A stretch of DNA of 5,683 nt from Winogradskyella sp. (lineage in GTDB: Bacteria; Bacteroidota; Bacteroidia; Flavobacteriales; Flavobacteriaceae). The notes beneath the pieces were generated by a model. It ran no database searches, was not told the origin of the DNA, and worked only from the letters and a program-made list of their open reading frames with translations. Where the stretch lies: the NCBI GenBank assembly GCA_030149115.1, contig JASBSE010000212.1, positions 1 to 5,683 of the forward strand, in the 5' to 3' direction. The position numbers and the translations under genes are program-made. Shown here in pieces: positions 1-4,843 of this stretch (its first letter is position 1; every line of letters starts with the position of its first letter).

Positions 1-1132
1 AGAAAAGGACCAAGCGATAGCTGAGGTTGATAGTGACAAAGCAACATTAGAATTGCCAGCTGAAGCCAGTGGTACCATTACCTTAAAAGCTGAAGAAGGC
101 GATGCTGTTGCTGTTGGGCAAGTTGTATGTTTAATAGATACGAGTGCAGAGAAGCCAGAAGGTAGTGAAAGTGCCGCTTCTGCAAAGGAAGAAAAGAAAG
201 AAGAAGCTCCTAAAAAGGAAGAGGTCAAACCAGTTGCTACAGAATCTAAAACCTATGCAACAGGTACTCCAAGTCCTGCTGCTAAAAAGATAATAGAAGA
301 AAGAGGACTAGATGCTAGTACAATAAGTGGAACAGGTAAAGATGGTCGTATTACTAAAGATGATGCTGTAAATGCAGTGCCATCTATGGGAACTCCAACA
401 GGAGGAAACAGAGGAACATCTCGTAGCAAAATGTCTATGTTGCGTCGTAAAGTAGCAGAGCGTTTGGTTGAGGCTAAGAATACAACAGCTATGTTAACGA
501 CTTTTAATGAAATTAACATGACTCCAATTTTTGAATTGCGTAAACAATATAAAGAAGAGTTTAAGGCTAAGCACGGAGTAGGTCTTGGTTTTATGAGTTT
601 CTTTACATTGGCTGTAGTAAGAGCTTTACAAGAATATCCAGCTGTGAATTCCATGATAGATGGAAAAGAAATGATTTCTTACGATTTTGTTGATGTTAGT
701 ATTGCTGTTTCTGGACCAAAAGGATTGATGGTACCAGTAATAAGAAATGCAGAAAACCTAACCTTTAGAGGTGTTGAGGCAGAAGTAAAACGTTTGGCGC
801 TAAGAGCTCGAGATGGTCAAATTACAGTAGATGAAATGACAGGTGGTACGTTTACTATTTCTAATGGAGGTGTATTTGGTAGTATGTTATCTACACCAAT
901 TATAAACCCTCCGCAGAGTGGTATTCTTGGAATGCATAATATTATAGAAAGACCAATAGCTGTAGATGGAAAGGTTGAAATTCACCCAATGATGTATGTG
1001 GCATTATCTTATGACCATAGAATTATTGATGGTAAAGAATCTGTTGGTTTCTTAGTGGCAGTTAAAGAAGCTTTAGAAAATCCAACAGAATTATTAATGA
1101 ATAATGATGTTAAAAAGGCTTTAGAATTATAA
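1..1132 (+). CDS. odhB: 2-oxoglutarate dehydrogenase E2 (dihydrolipoyllysine succinyltransferase), 5' end missing
   Basis: The frame is open from base 2 and ends at TAA 1130-1132, so 376 residues are visible and the N-terminus lies outside the window. E2 moves the succinyl group from the E1 active site to CoA in the TCA-cycle 2-oxoglutarate dehydrogenase complex in the cytoplasm. The first visible residues are the end of a lipoyl domain: the motif DSDKA contains the lipoyl-lysine (visible residue 13, codon 38-40). A Lys/Glu/Ala-rich flexible linker follows, then a peripheral subunit-binding domain (about residues 90-125, SPAAKKIIEERGLD...GKDGRITKDD) and the catalytic acyltransferase domain (about 142-376) with the active-site motif DHRIIDGK (His339, Asp343). 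The C-terminal YDHRIIDGKESVGFL signature and the single visible lipoyl domain fit the succinyl-transferring rather than the acetyl-transferring E2. About 30 residues are probably missing, giving the usual length near 400. The downstream neighbour region is convergent. Confidence 0.95.
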   Translation, partial: EKDQAIAEVDSDKATLELPAEASGTITLKAEEGDAVAVGQVVCLIDTSAEKPEGSESAASAKEEKKEEAPKKEEVKPVATESKTYATGTPSPAAKKIIEERGLDASTISGTGKDGRITKDDAVNAVPSMGTPTGGNRGTSRSKMSMLRRKVAERLVEAKNTTAMLTTFNEINMTPIFELRKQYKEEFKAKHGVGLGFMSFFTLAVVRALQEYPAVNSMIDGKEMISYDFVDVSIAVSGPKGLMVPVIRNAENLTFRGVEAEVKRLALRARDGQITVDEMTGGTFTISNGGVFGSMLSTPIINPPQSGILGMHNIIERPIAVDGKVEIHPMMYVALSYDHRIIDGKESVGFLVAVKEALENPTELLMNNDVKKALEL

Positions 1133-1158
1133 AAGTCATTATAAAAGTTTTATAAACT

Positions 1159-1194
1159 AAAAAAGCGCAATTACTTACTAATTGCGCTTTTTTT
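1159..1194 (+). terminator. Intrinsic terminator of odhB, probably bidirectional
   Basis: A 15-bp perfect stem (1159-1173 with 1179-1193, core AGCGCAATTA) encloses a 5-base loop and ends in a run of T. It starts 26 bases after the odhB stop. The plus-strand A run on the left gives a T run on the minus strand, so it can also stop minus-strand transcription coming from the small-RNA/small-peptide region to its right. Confidence 0.9.
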
Positions 1195-1226
1195 ACTCCT
1201 ATACTAAAATAGGTAACTAACTAAAT

Positions 1227-1340
1227 TTAACTAAAAAAATTAACAGCTATGTTCGCTGAGATGACTATAGCAGAACTTACAATTAATAGAACCATAAATA
1301 TTTTATCCCTTTTTGCAGTATTATCTTTCATTGTTTCCAT
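1227..1340 (-). CDS. Possible 37-residue single-pass membrane peptide
   Basis: On the minus strand an ATG at 1340-1338 opens a 37-codon frame ending in TAA at 1229-1227. The product begins METMKDNTAKRDK, a charged N-terminus, and continues with one hydrophobic stretch (about residues 14-36, IFMVLLIVSSAIVISANIAV). This is the pattern of a small inner-membrane protein with the N-terminus inside. I do not recognise the family and assign no function. It lies between a minus-strand terminator hairpin (1356-1394) and the bidirectional terminator at 1159-1194, so it could be expressed by readthrough of the upstream hairpin or from a promoter I cannot identify. No Shine-Dalgarno sequence is visible, which is normal in Bacteroidota. 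The clean split into a charged and a hydrophobic half argues for a real gene, but the frame is short enough to occur by chance in AT-rich DNA. Confidence 0.4.
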   Translation of the reverse strand: METMKDNTAKRDKIFMVLLIVSSAIVISANIAVNFFS

Positions 1341-1355
1341 AATGTTTAGTTTTTC

Positions 1356-1394
1356 AAAAAAAGCTCTGAACTTTTTGTTCTGCTCAGAGCTTTT
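1356..1394 (-). terminator. Minus-strand intrinsic terminator of unit A
   Basis: The arms AAAAGCTCTGA (1359-1369) and TCAGAGCTTTT (1384-1394) are perfectly complementary, 11 bp. An alternative inner pairing, GAAC 1368-1371 with GTTC 1377-1380, would extend the stem with a 5-base bulge. On the minus strand the hairpin is followed by seven T, whereas on the plus strand the T run is only four, so it is oriented to end minus-strand transcripts. No conventional gene precedes it on that strand. Confidence 0.75.
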
Positions 1395-1447
1395 GAGAAT
1401 ATAATCTGAGGCATTGATTAATAGCTCTGTAAAATTGCAATTAATTG
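1356..1447 (-). ncRNA. Candidate small RNA A (5' end uncertain)
   Basis: The minus-strand segment from the 7-2-7 palindrome (1461-1476) to the hairpin at 1356-1394 contains no significant reading frame and ends in an intrinsic terminator, the layout of a free-standing small RNA of roughly 60-90 nt. It carries GAGCTATTAATCAA (minus strand 1427 to 1414), perfectly complementary over 14 bases to the region just before the start codon of the response regulator encoded at 1635-2261. It resembles candidate RNA B: same palindrome, TTTACA at the same distance, the GAGCTATTAAT word and a terminator. The 5' end is unknown. If TTTACA (1428-1433) is part of the -7 element, transcription would start near 1420 and the RNA would lack part of the pairing word. 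If the TAGTATTG directly after the palindrome (1453-1460) is used, the start would lie near 1447 and the word would be complete. Confidence 0.5.
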
Positions 1448-1460
1448 TAAAGCAATACTA

Positions 1461-1476
1461 TACGTAACCTTACGTA
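1461..1476 (-). promoter_or_regulatory. 7-2-7 palindromic operator, copy A
   Basis: Read on the minus strand this is TACGTAA-GG-TTACGTA, two perfect 7-base inverted arms around a 2-base centre. The identical sequence occurs at 1615-1630, and the identity extends to 23 bases (1459-1481 here). Paired heptamers two bases apart are the known binding geometry of NarL/NarP-type response regulators, and such a regulator is encoded next to it. The assignment to that regulator is inference. The palindrome lies directly upstream of candidate RNA A. Confidence 0.7.
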
Positions 1477-1492
1477 TTTTTTAAAAAATTTT

Positions 1493-1600
1493 CAAAAAAA
1501 AGAGCCTTGGAAAACTCCAAGGCTCAAATAATCCCCTAAGAACTAATTAATAGCTCGTTATTAACCCTTAATTAATAACAGTGTAAATTTCTGAAATAAA
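1493..1600 (-). ncRNA. Candidate small RNA B (5' end uncertain), also the 3' UTR of the regulator gene
   Basis: The minus-strand segment between the palindrome at 1615-1630 and the terminator at 1494-1525 has no ATG and no convincing reading frame. It contains an AT-rich hairpin (GTTATTAA 1557-1564 with TTAATAAC 1572-1579), then GAGCTATTAAT (minus strand 1556 to 1546) and CTTAGGGG, then the terminator. GAGCTATTAAT and the three following bases can form 14 pairs (12 Watson-Crick, 2 G-U) with the leader of the response-regulator mRNA. After a 2-base bulge, CTTAGGGG pairs further with one mismatch. The length would be about 80-110 nt depending on the start. Because no terminator separates it from the regulator's stop codon, it could also be made by processing of the regulator mRNA 3' end. 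Confidence 0.5.
1494..1525 (-). terminator. Minus-strand intrinsic terminator of unit B
   Basis: The perfect 10-bp arms GAGCCTTGGA (1502-1511) and TCCAAGGCTC (1516-1525) enclose a 4-base loop. On the minus strand the hairpin is followed by eight T (plus-strand A run 1494-1501); on the plus strand there is no T run. It is also the first terminator downstream of the response-regulator gene, whose stop codon is at 1637-1635. Confidence 0.85.
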
Positions 1601-1614
1601 ATAATGTGATAATA

Positions 1615-1630
1615 TACGTAACCTTACGTA
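1615..1630 (-). promoter_or_regulatory. 7-2-7 palindromic operator, copy B
   Basis: This is the second copy of TACGTAA-GG-TTACGTA (minus-strand reading), identical to 1461-1476. The 23-base identity spans 1613-1635 and touches the stop codon of the response regulator. In both copies TTTACA begins 27 bases after the palindrome on the minus strand (1582-1587 here, 1428-1433 for copy A), although the sequence between is otherwise different. Conserved spacing over diverged sequence suggests a promoter constrained relative to a bound protein. Confidence 0.7.
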
Positions 1631-1634
1631 TTTT

Positions 1635-2261
1635 TCAAGAAATGTAGTTTTGGTTCTCTTTTGCCCAAATTAATAAGCTGTTAGGTGTTTTTTCTATGCC
1701 TAACTTCCTGATTGTATTGCTTTTGTGTTTTTCAACAGTCCTGGGAGATATGAATAAATCTTCGGCAATTTCCTTAGCGGTCTTATTTTCTACAATTAAT
1801 TTTAAGATTTTGAGCTCCGTTTTTGTCAAATGATTTAATGCTTCAGGGCCATTATCAACTTCTATATACGCTAAAAGCTCAGGGCTAAAATATGGCTTGT
1901 CCTTAATAACTGAAGCAATACAGTTTTCAATTTCGTCTAATGCAAACTCTTTTAATACATAACCATAGACTCCTAAAGCTTTGGCTTCATTGTATATTTT
2001 CTCGTCTTTTTCAAAAGTAATAAGAACGATTTTTGTTTTAATATTCGACTTTTTACACTTTTCAGCAATTTGCAAACCTGTAAAAAAAGGCATTTTAATA
2101 TCTAGAATAGCAATATCAGGTGTATGAGCTTTTATTAATGCTAAGGCTTCTTTGCCATTTTTTGCACTAGCTAGAACATTATAGTTTTTTTCGTGCAAAA
2201 AATCTTGAAGGCCTTTTAGCACCAAAGGATGGTCATCTGCTATTATAATGGTGGGATTCAT
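1635..2261 (-). CDS. NarL/LuxR-family two-component response regulator
   Basis: This 208-residue protein has an N-terminal receiver domain (about 1-120) and a C-terminal LuxR-type helix-turn-helix (about 146-192). The receiver has the acidic pair Asp9-Asp10, the phosphorylatable Asp54 (AILDIKMP), Thr82 and Lys104 (YVLKE). The output domain shows LTKTELKILKLI, then TAKEIAEDLFISPRTVEKHK, the typical DNA-recognition segment. It should bind DNA as a dimer when phosphorylated. I chose ATG 2261-2259 (MNPTIIIADD) because receiver domains begin at this point. A TTG five codons upstream (2276) is possible but unlikely. It is 48 bases downstream of the retropepsin-like protease gene on the same strand, so they are probably co-transcribed. 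No histidine kinase is present. The bases just before the start codon are complementary to two intergenic small-RNA candidates downstream. Its targets cannot be read from the sequence, but the twin 7-2-7 palindromes next to its stop codon are the obvious candidates. Confidence 0.93.
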   Translation of the reverse strand: MNPTIIIADDHPLVLKGLQDFLHEKNYNVLASAKNGKEALALIKAHTPDIAILDIKMPFFTGLQIAEKCKKSNIKTKIVLITFEKDEKIYNEAKALGVYGYVLKEFALDEIENCIASVIKDKPYFSPELLAYIEVDNGPEALNHLTKTELKILKLIVENKTAKEIAEDLFISPRTVEKHKSNTIRKLGIEKTPNSLLIWAKENQNYIS

Positions 2262-2285
2262 TGAGCTATTAATCAACTAAGGGAG
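2262..2285 (-). promoter_or_regulatory. Response-regulator leader complementary to small RNAs A and B
   Basis: On the minus strand the regulator leader reads CTCCCTTAG (2285 to 2277), then TTGATTAATAGCTC (2276 to 2263), one base and ATG. The 14-base word is the exact reverse complement of minus-strand 1427-1414 (RNA A). Its last 11 bases are the exact complement of 1556-1546 (RNA B), extended by three pairs, two of them G-U. CCCTTAG can pair with CTTAGGGG of RNA B with one mismatch. The site covers positions about -24 to -2 relative to the start codon, where ribosome binding would be blocked. TATATTTA at 2287-2294 resembles a -7 element and, if used, would give a leader of about 20 nt consisting almost entirely of this site. 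Confidence 0.5.
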
Positions 2286-2309
2286 ATAAATATAAAAAGA
2301 ATCTTTTGG

Positions 2310-2762
2310 TTAGGAAATTTCTTTTAGCTTTAAGTAAAGGTATTTCTTCTCGTAATCGATTATCGCTTTTCCCTTCTTTAATATATCTGCACCAATAATG
2401 CCGTCCACAGGATCTGCATTATGATTAATAAGTCCAGTGTTAACGTGCGAAAGGTTAAAAAGAATCAGTGCAACTCTACTTTTTTTCCATTTTCCAATTT
2501 TTAAGTTGTTGGATTTAGAAATTTGAGTAGTCATGTTAGAAGCTCCAGCACCAACGGCTTTAATTTCAGAATCCTTTACTCTAAGGTTAAAGCGTTCTAT
2601 GGCTTCAAAGCCAACACAGCTACTGGAAGCGCCAGTGTCTAAAATAAATCGTCCTTTAACTCCATTAATAGTAGCCTTAATTTCAAAATGATTAGTCTTG
2701 GTCAATTTGAGTTTTATCTTGGAGTAGCCTTTGTTTAGAAGAAAGTCTTTTAACGTTTCCAT
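2310..2762 (-). CDS. Retropepsin-like (clan AA) aspartic protease
   Basis: This 150-residue protein starts at ATG 2762-2760 and ends with TAA 2312-2310. It has the aspartic-protease signature FILDTGASSS (catalytic Asp42) and, near residues 119-128, the second conserved element VDGIIGADIL. It has no signal peptide or membrane segment, so it is probably cytosolic. With a single DTG motif it would need to form a homodimer to build an active site, as retroviral proteases do. The fold starts about 25 residues in, after a short Lys-rich N-terminus. The substrate is unknown. It is the first gene of a minus-strand pair with the response regulator (48-base gap) and is divergent from tatD. Co-transcription suggests a shared physiological role, but nothing in the sequence proves that the protease acts on the regulator or its kinase. 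The family assignment is firm and the function open. Confidence 0.88.
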   Translation of the reverse strand: METLKDFLLNKGYSKIKLKLTKTNHFEIKATINGVKGRFILDTGASSSCVGFEAIERFNLRVKDSEIKAVGAGASNMTTQISKSNNLKIGKWKKSRVALILFNLSHVNTGLINHNADPVDGIIGADILKKGKAIIDYEKKYLYLKLKEIS

Positions 2763-2776
2763 TTTAAAATTTTGTG

Positions 2777-2784
2777 TAAATATA
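2777..2784 (-). promoter_or_regulatory. Possible -7 element for the protease-regulator operon
   Basis: The minus-strand TATATTTA matches the Bacteroidota TAnnTTTG element at seven of eight positions and lies 15 bases upstream of the start codon. A TTG further upstream (2810-2808) is spaced about 23 bases from it, slightly long for a -33 element. Confidence 0.35.
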
Positions 2785-2798
2785 ACATACTAAACGTT

Positions 2799-2806
2799 TA
2801 TTTTTG
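2799..2806 (+). promoter_or_regulatory. Possible -7 element of tatD
   Basis: TATTTTTG matches TAnnTTTG exactly and ends four bases before the tatD ATG at 2811. Transcription would then start at or next to the start codon, giving a leaderless or nearly leaderless mRNA. The best upstream TTG (2772-2774) is 24 bases away, longer than usual. Confidence 0.4.
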
Positions 2807-2810
2807 GCAA

Positions 2811-3578
2811 ATGATTATTACTGATACACACACGCATTTATACAGCGAAGCTTTTGATGAAGATAGAGTAACCATGATACAGCGTGCTTTGGATGAAAAT
2901 GTTTCACGCTTTTTTATTCCTGCAATAGACTCTACCTACACCGAAGCAATGCTTCAACTTGAAAAGGATTTTCCTGAGCATATTTTTTTAATGATGGGAT
3001 TGCACCCTACACATGTAAAGGAAAATTTTAAAGATGAGTTAGCGCATGTAGAAGACATGTTGTCACAACGAAAATTTTATGCAGTTGGTGAAATAGGAAT
3101 TGATTTATATTGGGATAAGACCACATTAGATATTCAGATTGAAGCATTCAAATATCAAATTAGTCTGGCAAAAAAATATAAGTTACCAATTGTCATTCAC
3201 TGTAGAGAAGCATTTGATGAGATTTTTGAAGTTTTAGAACAAGAAAAATCAGACGATCTTTTTGGGATTTTTCACTGTTTTACTGGTACGCTAGAGCAAG
3301 CACATAAAGCTATATCGTATAATATGAAGTTAGGTATTGGAGGAGTAGTGACTTTTAAGAATGGAAAAATAGACCAGTTTATAAATGAAATCGATTTAAA
3401 ACACATTGTTTTAGAGACAGATTCACCTTACTTAGCGCCAAAACCATATCGTGGTAAGCGTAATGAAAGTCTATATATTATTAAGGTATTAGAAAAATTA
3501 TCCGAACTTTACGAAATGAGTGCCGAAGACATAGCGGCTATCACCACCGAAAATTCAAAACAAGTATTTGGTATTTAG
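2811..3578 (+). CDS. tatD: TatD-family metal-dependent hydrolase (DNase)
   Basis: This 255-residue protein is a TIM-barrel metal-dependent hydrolase of the TatD family, members of which have 3'-5' exonuclease or DNase activity in the cytoplasm. All the metal-ligand motifs are present: DTHTHL (His7, His9), GLHPTH (His65), VGEIGID (Glu94), VIHCRE (His130), FHCFTG (His155) and ETDSPYLAP (Asp204). The length is normal for the family. I start at ATG 2811 because MIITDTHTHL is the canonical N-terminus. A TTG at 2772 would add 13 residues not expected in the family and would overlap the promoter region. The gene is divergent from the protease-regulator pair and is followed after a single base by ansA, so the two are almost certainly translated from one mRNA. 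The biological role of TatD proteins is not settled; DNA repair and fragment degradation have been proposed. The family assignment is secure. Confidence 0.93.
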   Translation: MIITDTHTHLYSEAFDEDRVTMIQRALDENVSRFFIPAIDSTYTEAMLQLEKDFPEHIFLMMGLHPTHVKENFKDELAHVEDMLSQRKFYAVGEIGIDLYWDKTTLDIQIEAFKYQISLAKKYKLPIVIHCREAFDEIFEVLEQEKSDDLFGIFHCFTGTLEQAHKAISYNMKLGIGGVVTFKNGKIDQFINEIDLKHIVLETDSPYLAPKPYRGKRNESLYIIKVLEKLSELYEMSAEDIAAITTENSKQVFGI

Positions 3579-3579
3579 T

Positions 3580-4605
3580 ATGCAAAAGCCCAATATCCTA
3601 TTAATATATACAGGCGGAACAATTGGTATGATAAAAGATGCCGATACAGGAGCATTAAGAGCTTTTGATTTTGATAGTATTTTAACGCGCATTCCAGAGA
3701 TTCGTCTTTTAGATTGTAATATTGAAACCATTTCTTTTGAGGAGCCTATAGATTCTTCTAACATGAGCCCTAAATATTGGGCAGATATAGCTCAAATTAT
3801 TGAGGTTAATTATCTTACTTTTGATGGTTTTGTAGTGTTGCATGGTAGTGATACTATGAGTTATTCAGCTTCCGCGTTAAGTTTCATGCTAGAGAATTTA
3901 ACAAAGCCAGTCATTTTCACAGGGTCTCAATTACCAATAGGAGATTTAAGAACAGACGCTAAGGAGAATTTAATCACATCTATTCAGATGGCATCGTTAC
4001 AGCAAGATGGGTTGCCTGTTATAAGAGAAGTAGGTCTTTATTTTGAATACAAATTATACAGAGGCAATAGAACAACTAAAATAAATGCCGAGCATTTTGA
4101 AGCATTTGAATCCTTCAATTATCCTAACTTGGCAGAATCTGGCGTACACCTAAATGTTAATAAGGAGTATTTATGCAGAGGAAAATCTTTAGATCAATTA
4201 GTAGTTCGTACAAACATGAATACCAATGTTGGTGTATTAAAACTATTTCCGGGTATCTCTAAGGTATTAGTTGAAACAATGTTAAATTGTGAAACACTTG
4301 AAGGATTAATATTGGAAACCTATGGAGCGGGTAATGCAACAACCGAAGATTGGTTTGTAGATTTATTAAAAAAAGCAATATCAAGAGGTCTCCATATTAT
4401 TAATGTGTCACAATGTGCAGGAGGAAGTGTTAATATGGGACAGTATGAAACGAGTTCAAAATTAAAATCTATAGGAGTAATTTCTGGAAGAGATATAACT
4501 ACAGAAGCAGCGATTACTAAATTAATGTACCTCCTGGGAGAGAAAATCGCTCACTCAGAATTCAAAAAGACATACGAAACGTCTTTACGTGGTGAAATGA
4601 CCTAA
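3580..4605 (+). CDS. ansA: Type I (cytosolic) L-asparaginase
   Basis: This 341-residue enzyme hydrolyses asparagine to aspartate and ammonia. Signature segments are YTGGTIGM (Thr14, the nucleophile position), VVLHGSDTMSYSASALSFML (Ser90-Asp91, second catalytic pair) and LYRGNRTTK (Lys167). The C-terminal domain carries LETYGAGNA and the QCAGGSVNMGQYE segment. The absence of a signal peptide and the RGNRTTK motif point to the cytosolic type I enzyme rather than the periplasmic type II. The start is ATG 3580, one base after the tatD stop, implying translational coupling; a TTG at 3568 inside tatD is less likely. One oddity is that the usual GTDT motif is GSDT here, so the second catalytic threonine is serine. 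This keeps the hydroxyl and is probably compatible with activity. A weak AT-rich hairpin follows, then tRNA-Ser. Confidence 0.94.
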   Translation: MQKPNILLIYTGGTIGMIKDADTGALRAFDFDSILTRIPEIRLLDCNIETISFEEPIDSSNMSPKYWADIAQIIEVNYLTFDGFVVLHGSDTMSYSASALSFMLENLTKPVIFTGSQLPIGDLRTDAKENLITSIQMASLQQDGLPVIREVGLYFEYKLYRGNRTTKINAEHFEAFESFNYPNLAESGVHLNVNKEYLCRGKSLDQLVVRTNMNTNVGVLKLFPGISKVLVETMLNCETLEGLILETYGAGNATTEDWFVDLLKKAISRGLHIINVSQCAGGSVNMGQYETSSKLKSIGVISGRDITTEAAITKLMYLLGEKIAHSEFKKTYETSLRGEMT

Positions 4606-4643
4606 AATTAACGATACAAATTTTAGTGTTTGAAGTTTTTTTT
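4602..4643 (+). terminator. Weak possible terminator after ansA
   Basis: CTAAAATT (4602-4609, overlapping the stop codon) pairs with AATTTTAG (4619-4626) around a 9-base loop. A run of eight T follows ten bases later (4636-4643). The stem is almost all A-T and the T run is not adjacent, so the call is uncertain. Confidence 0.3.
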
Positions 4644-4679
4644 GTTATTTGGCACACCGTAATTATTGATAAAATTTAG

Positions 4680-4767
4680 AGAGAGGTGGCCGAGTGGTCG
4701 AAGGCGCACGCCTGGAAAGTGTGTATACTCCAAAAGGGTATCGAGGGTTCGAATCCCTTCCTCTCTG
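4680..4767 (+). tRNA. tRNA-Ser (anticodon GGA)
   Basis: This is a complete class II tRNA. The acceptor stem AGAGAGG (4680-4686) pairs with CCTCTCT (4760-4766), with discriminator G4767. The D-arm region is TGGCCGAGTGGTC. The anticodon stem CACGC/GTGTG encloses loop CTGGAAA with anticodon GGA at 4714-4716. A long variable arm built on TACTCC/GGGTA is typical of serine tRNA, and the T arm is GAGGG-TTCGAAT-CCCTT. It reads UCC and UCU codons. The 3' CCA is not encoded and must be added after transcription. Confidence 0.97.
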
Positions 4768-4801
4768 CTTAGATTTTACGCATTTGTTACATTATTTTTT
4801 T

Positions 4802-4809
4802 TATCTTTA
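4802..4809 (+). promoter_or_regulatory. Possible -7 element of the exbB-type gene
   Basis: TATCTTTA matches TAnnTTTG at seven of eight positions and lies 34 bases before the ATG at 4844. The TTG at 4784-4786 is only 15 bases upstream, shorter than the usual spacing. The gene follows a tRNA with no clear terminator between them, so readthrough is also possible. Confidence 0.3.
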
Positions 4810-4843
4810 ACACTTTAACTAATAAAATTAAGAATTAAGAACA

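Noticed and set aside
253..654. A 133-codon open frame on the minus strand inside odhB
   Set aside because: It lies entirely opposite a well-conserved E2 coding sequence and its translation shows no recognisable domain; it is a shadow frame.
1227..1630. Type I toxin-antitoxin system made of the 37-residue hydrophobic peptide and the RNA units
   Set aside because: The RNA units are on the same strand as the peptide frame and I found no complementarity to the peptide's start region; their complementarity is to the response-regulator leader instead.
1461..1630. The two palindromes as part of a CRISPR array or a mobile-element terminal repeat
   Set aside because: There are only two copies in direct orientation, 154 bases apart, with different terminators between and after them, and no transposase, target duplication or spacer series.
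2262..2276. TTG at 2276-2274 as the response-regulator start, adding five residues
   Set aside because: The receiver domain begins normally at ATG 2261, the added residues (from INSS) fit no family pattern, and the same bases form the small-RNA-complementary leader.
3555..3764. A 69-codon open frame on the minus strand across the tatD-ansA junction
   Set aside because: It overlaps conserved coding sequence of both genes, including the AnsA nucleophile motif, and has no recognisable features.
4649..4667. TTGGCACACCG before the tRNA gene, resembling the -24 element of a sigma-54 promoter (TGGCAC)
   Set aside because: The -12 part at the required distance reads AATTA instead of TTGCA, with no GC dinucleotide, and a tRNA gene is an unlikely sigma-54 target.
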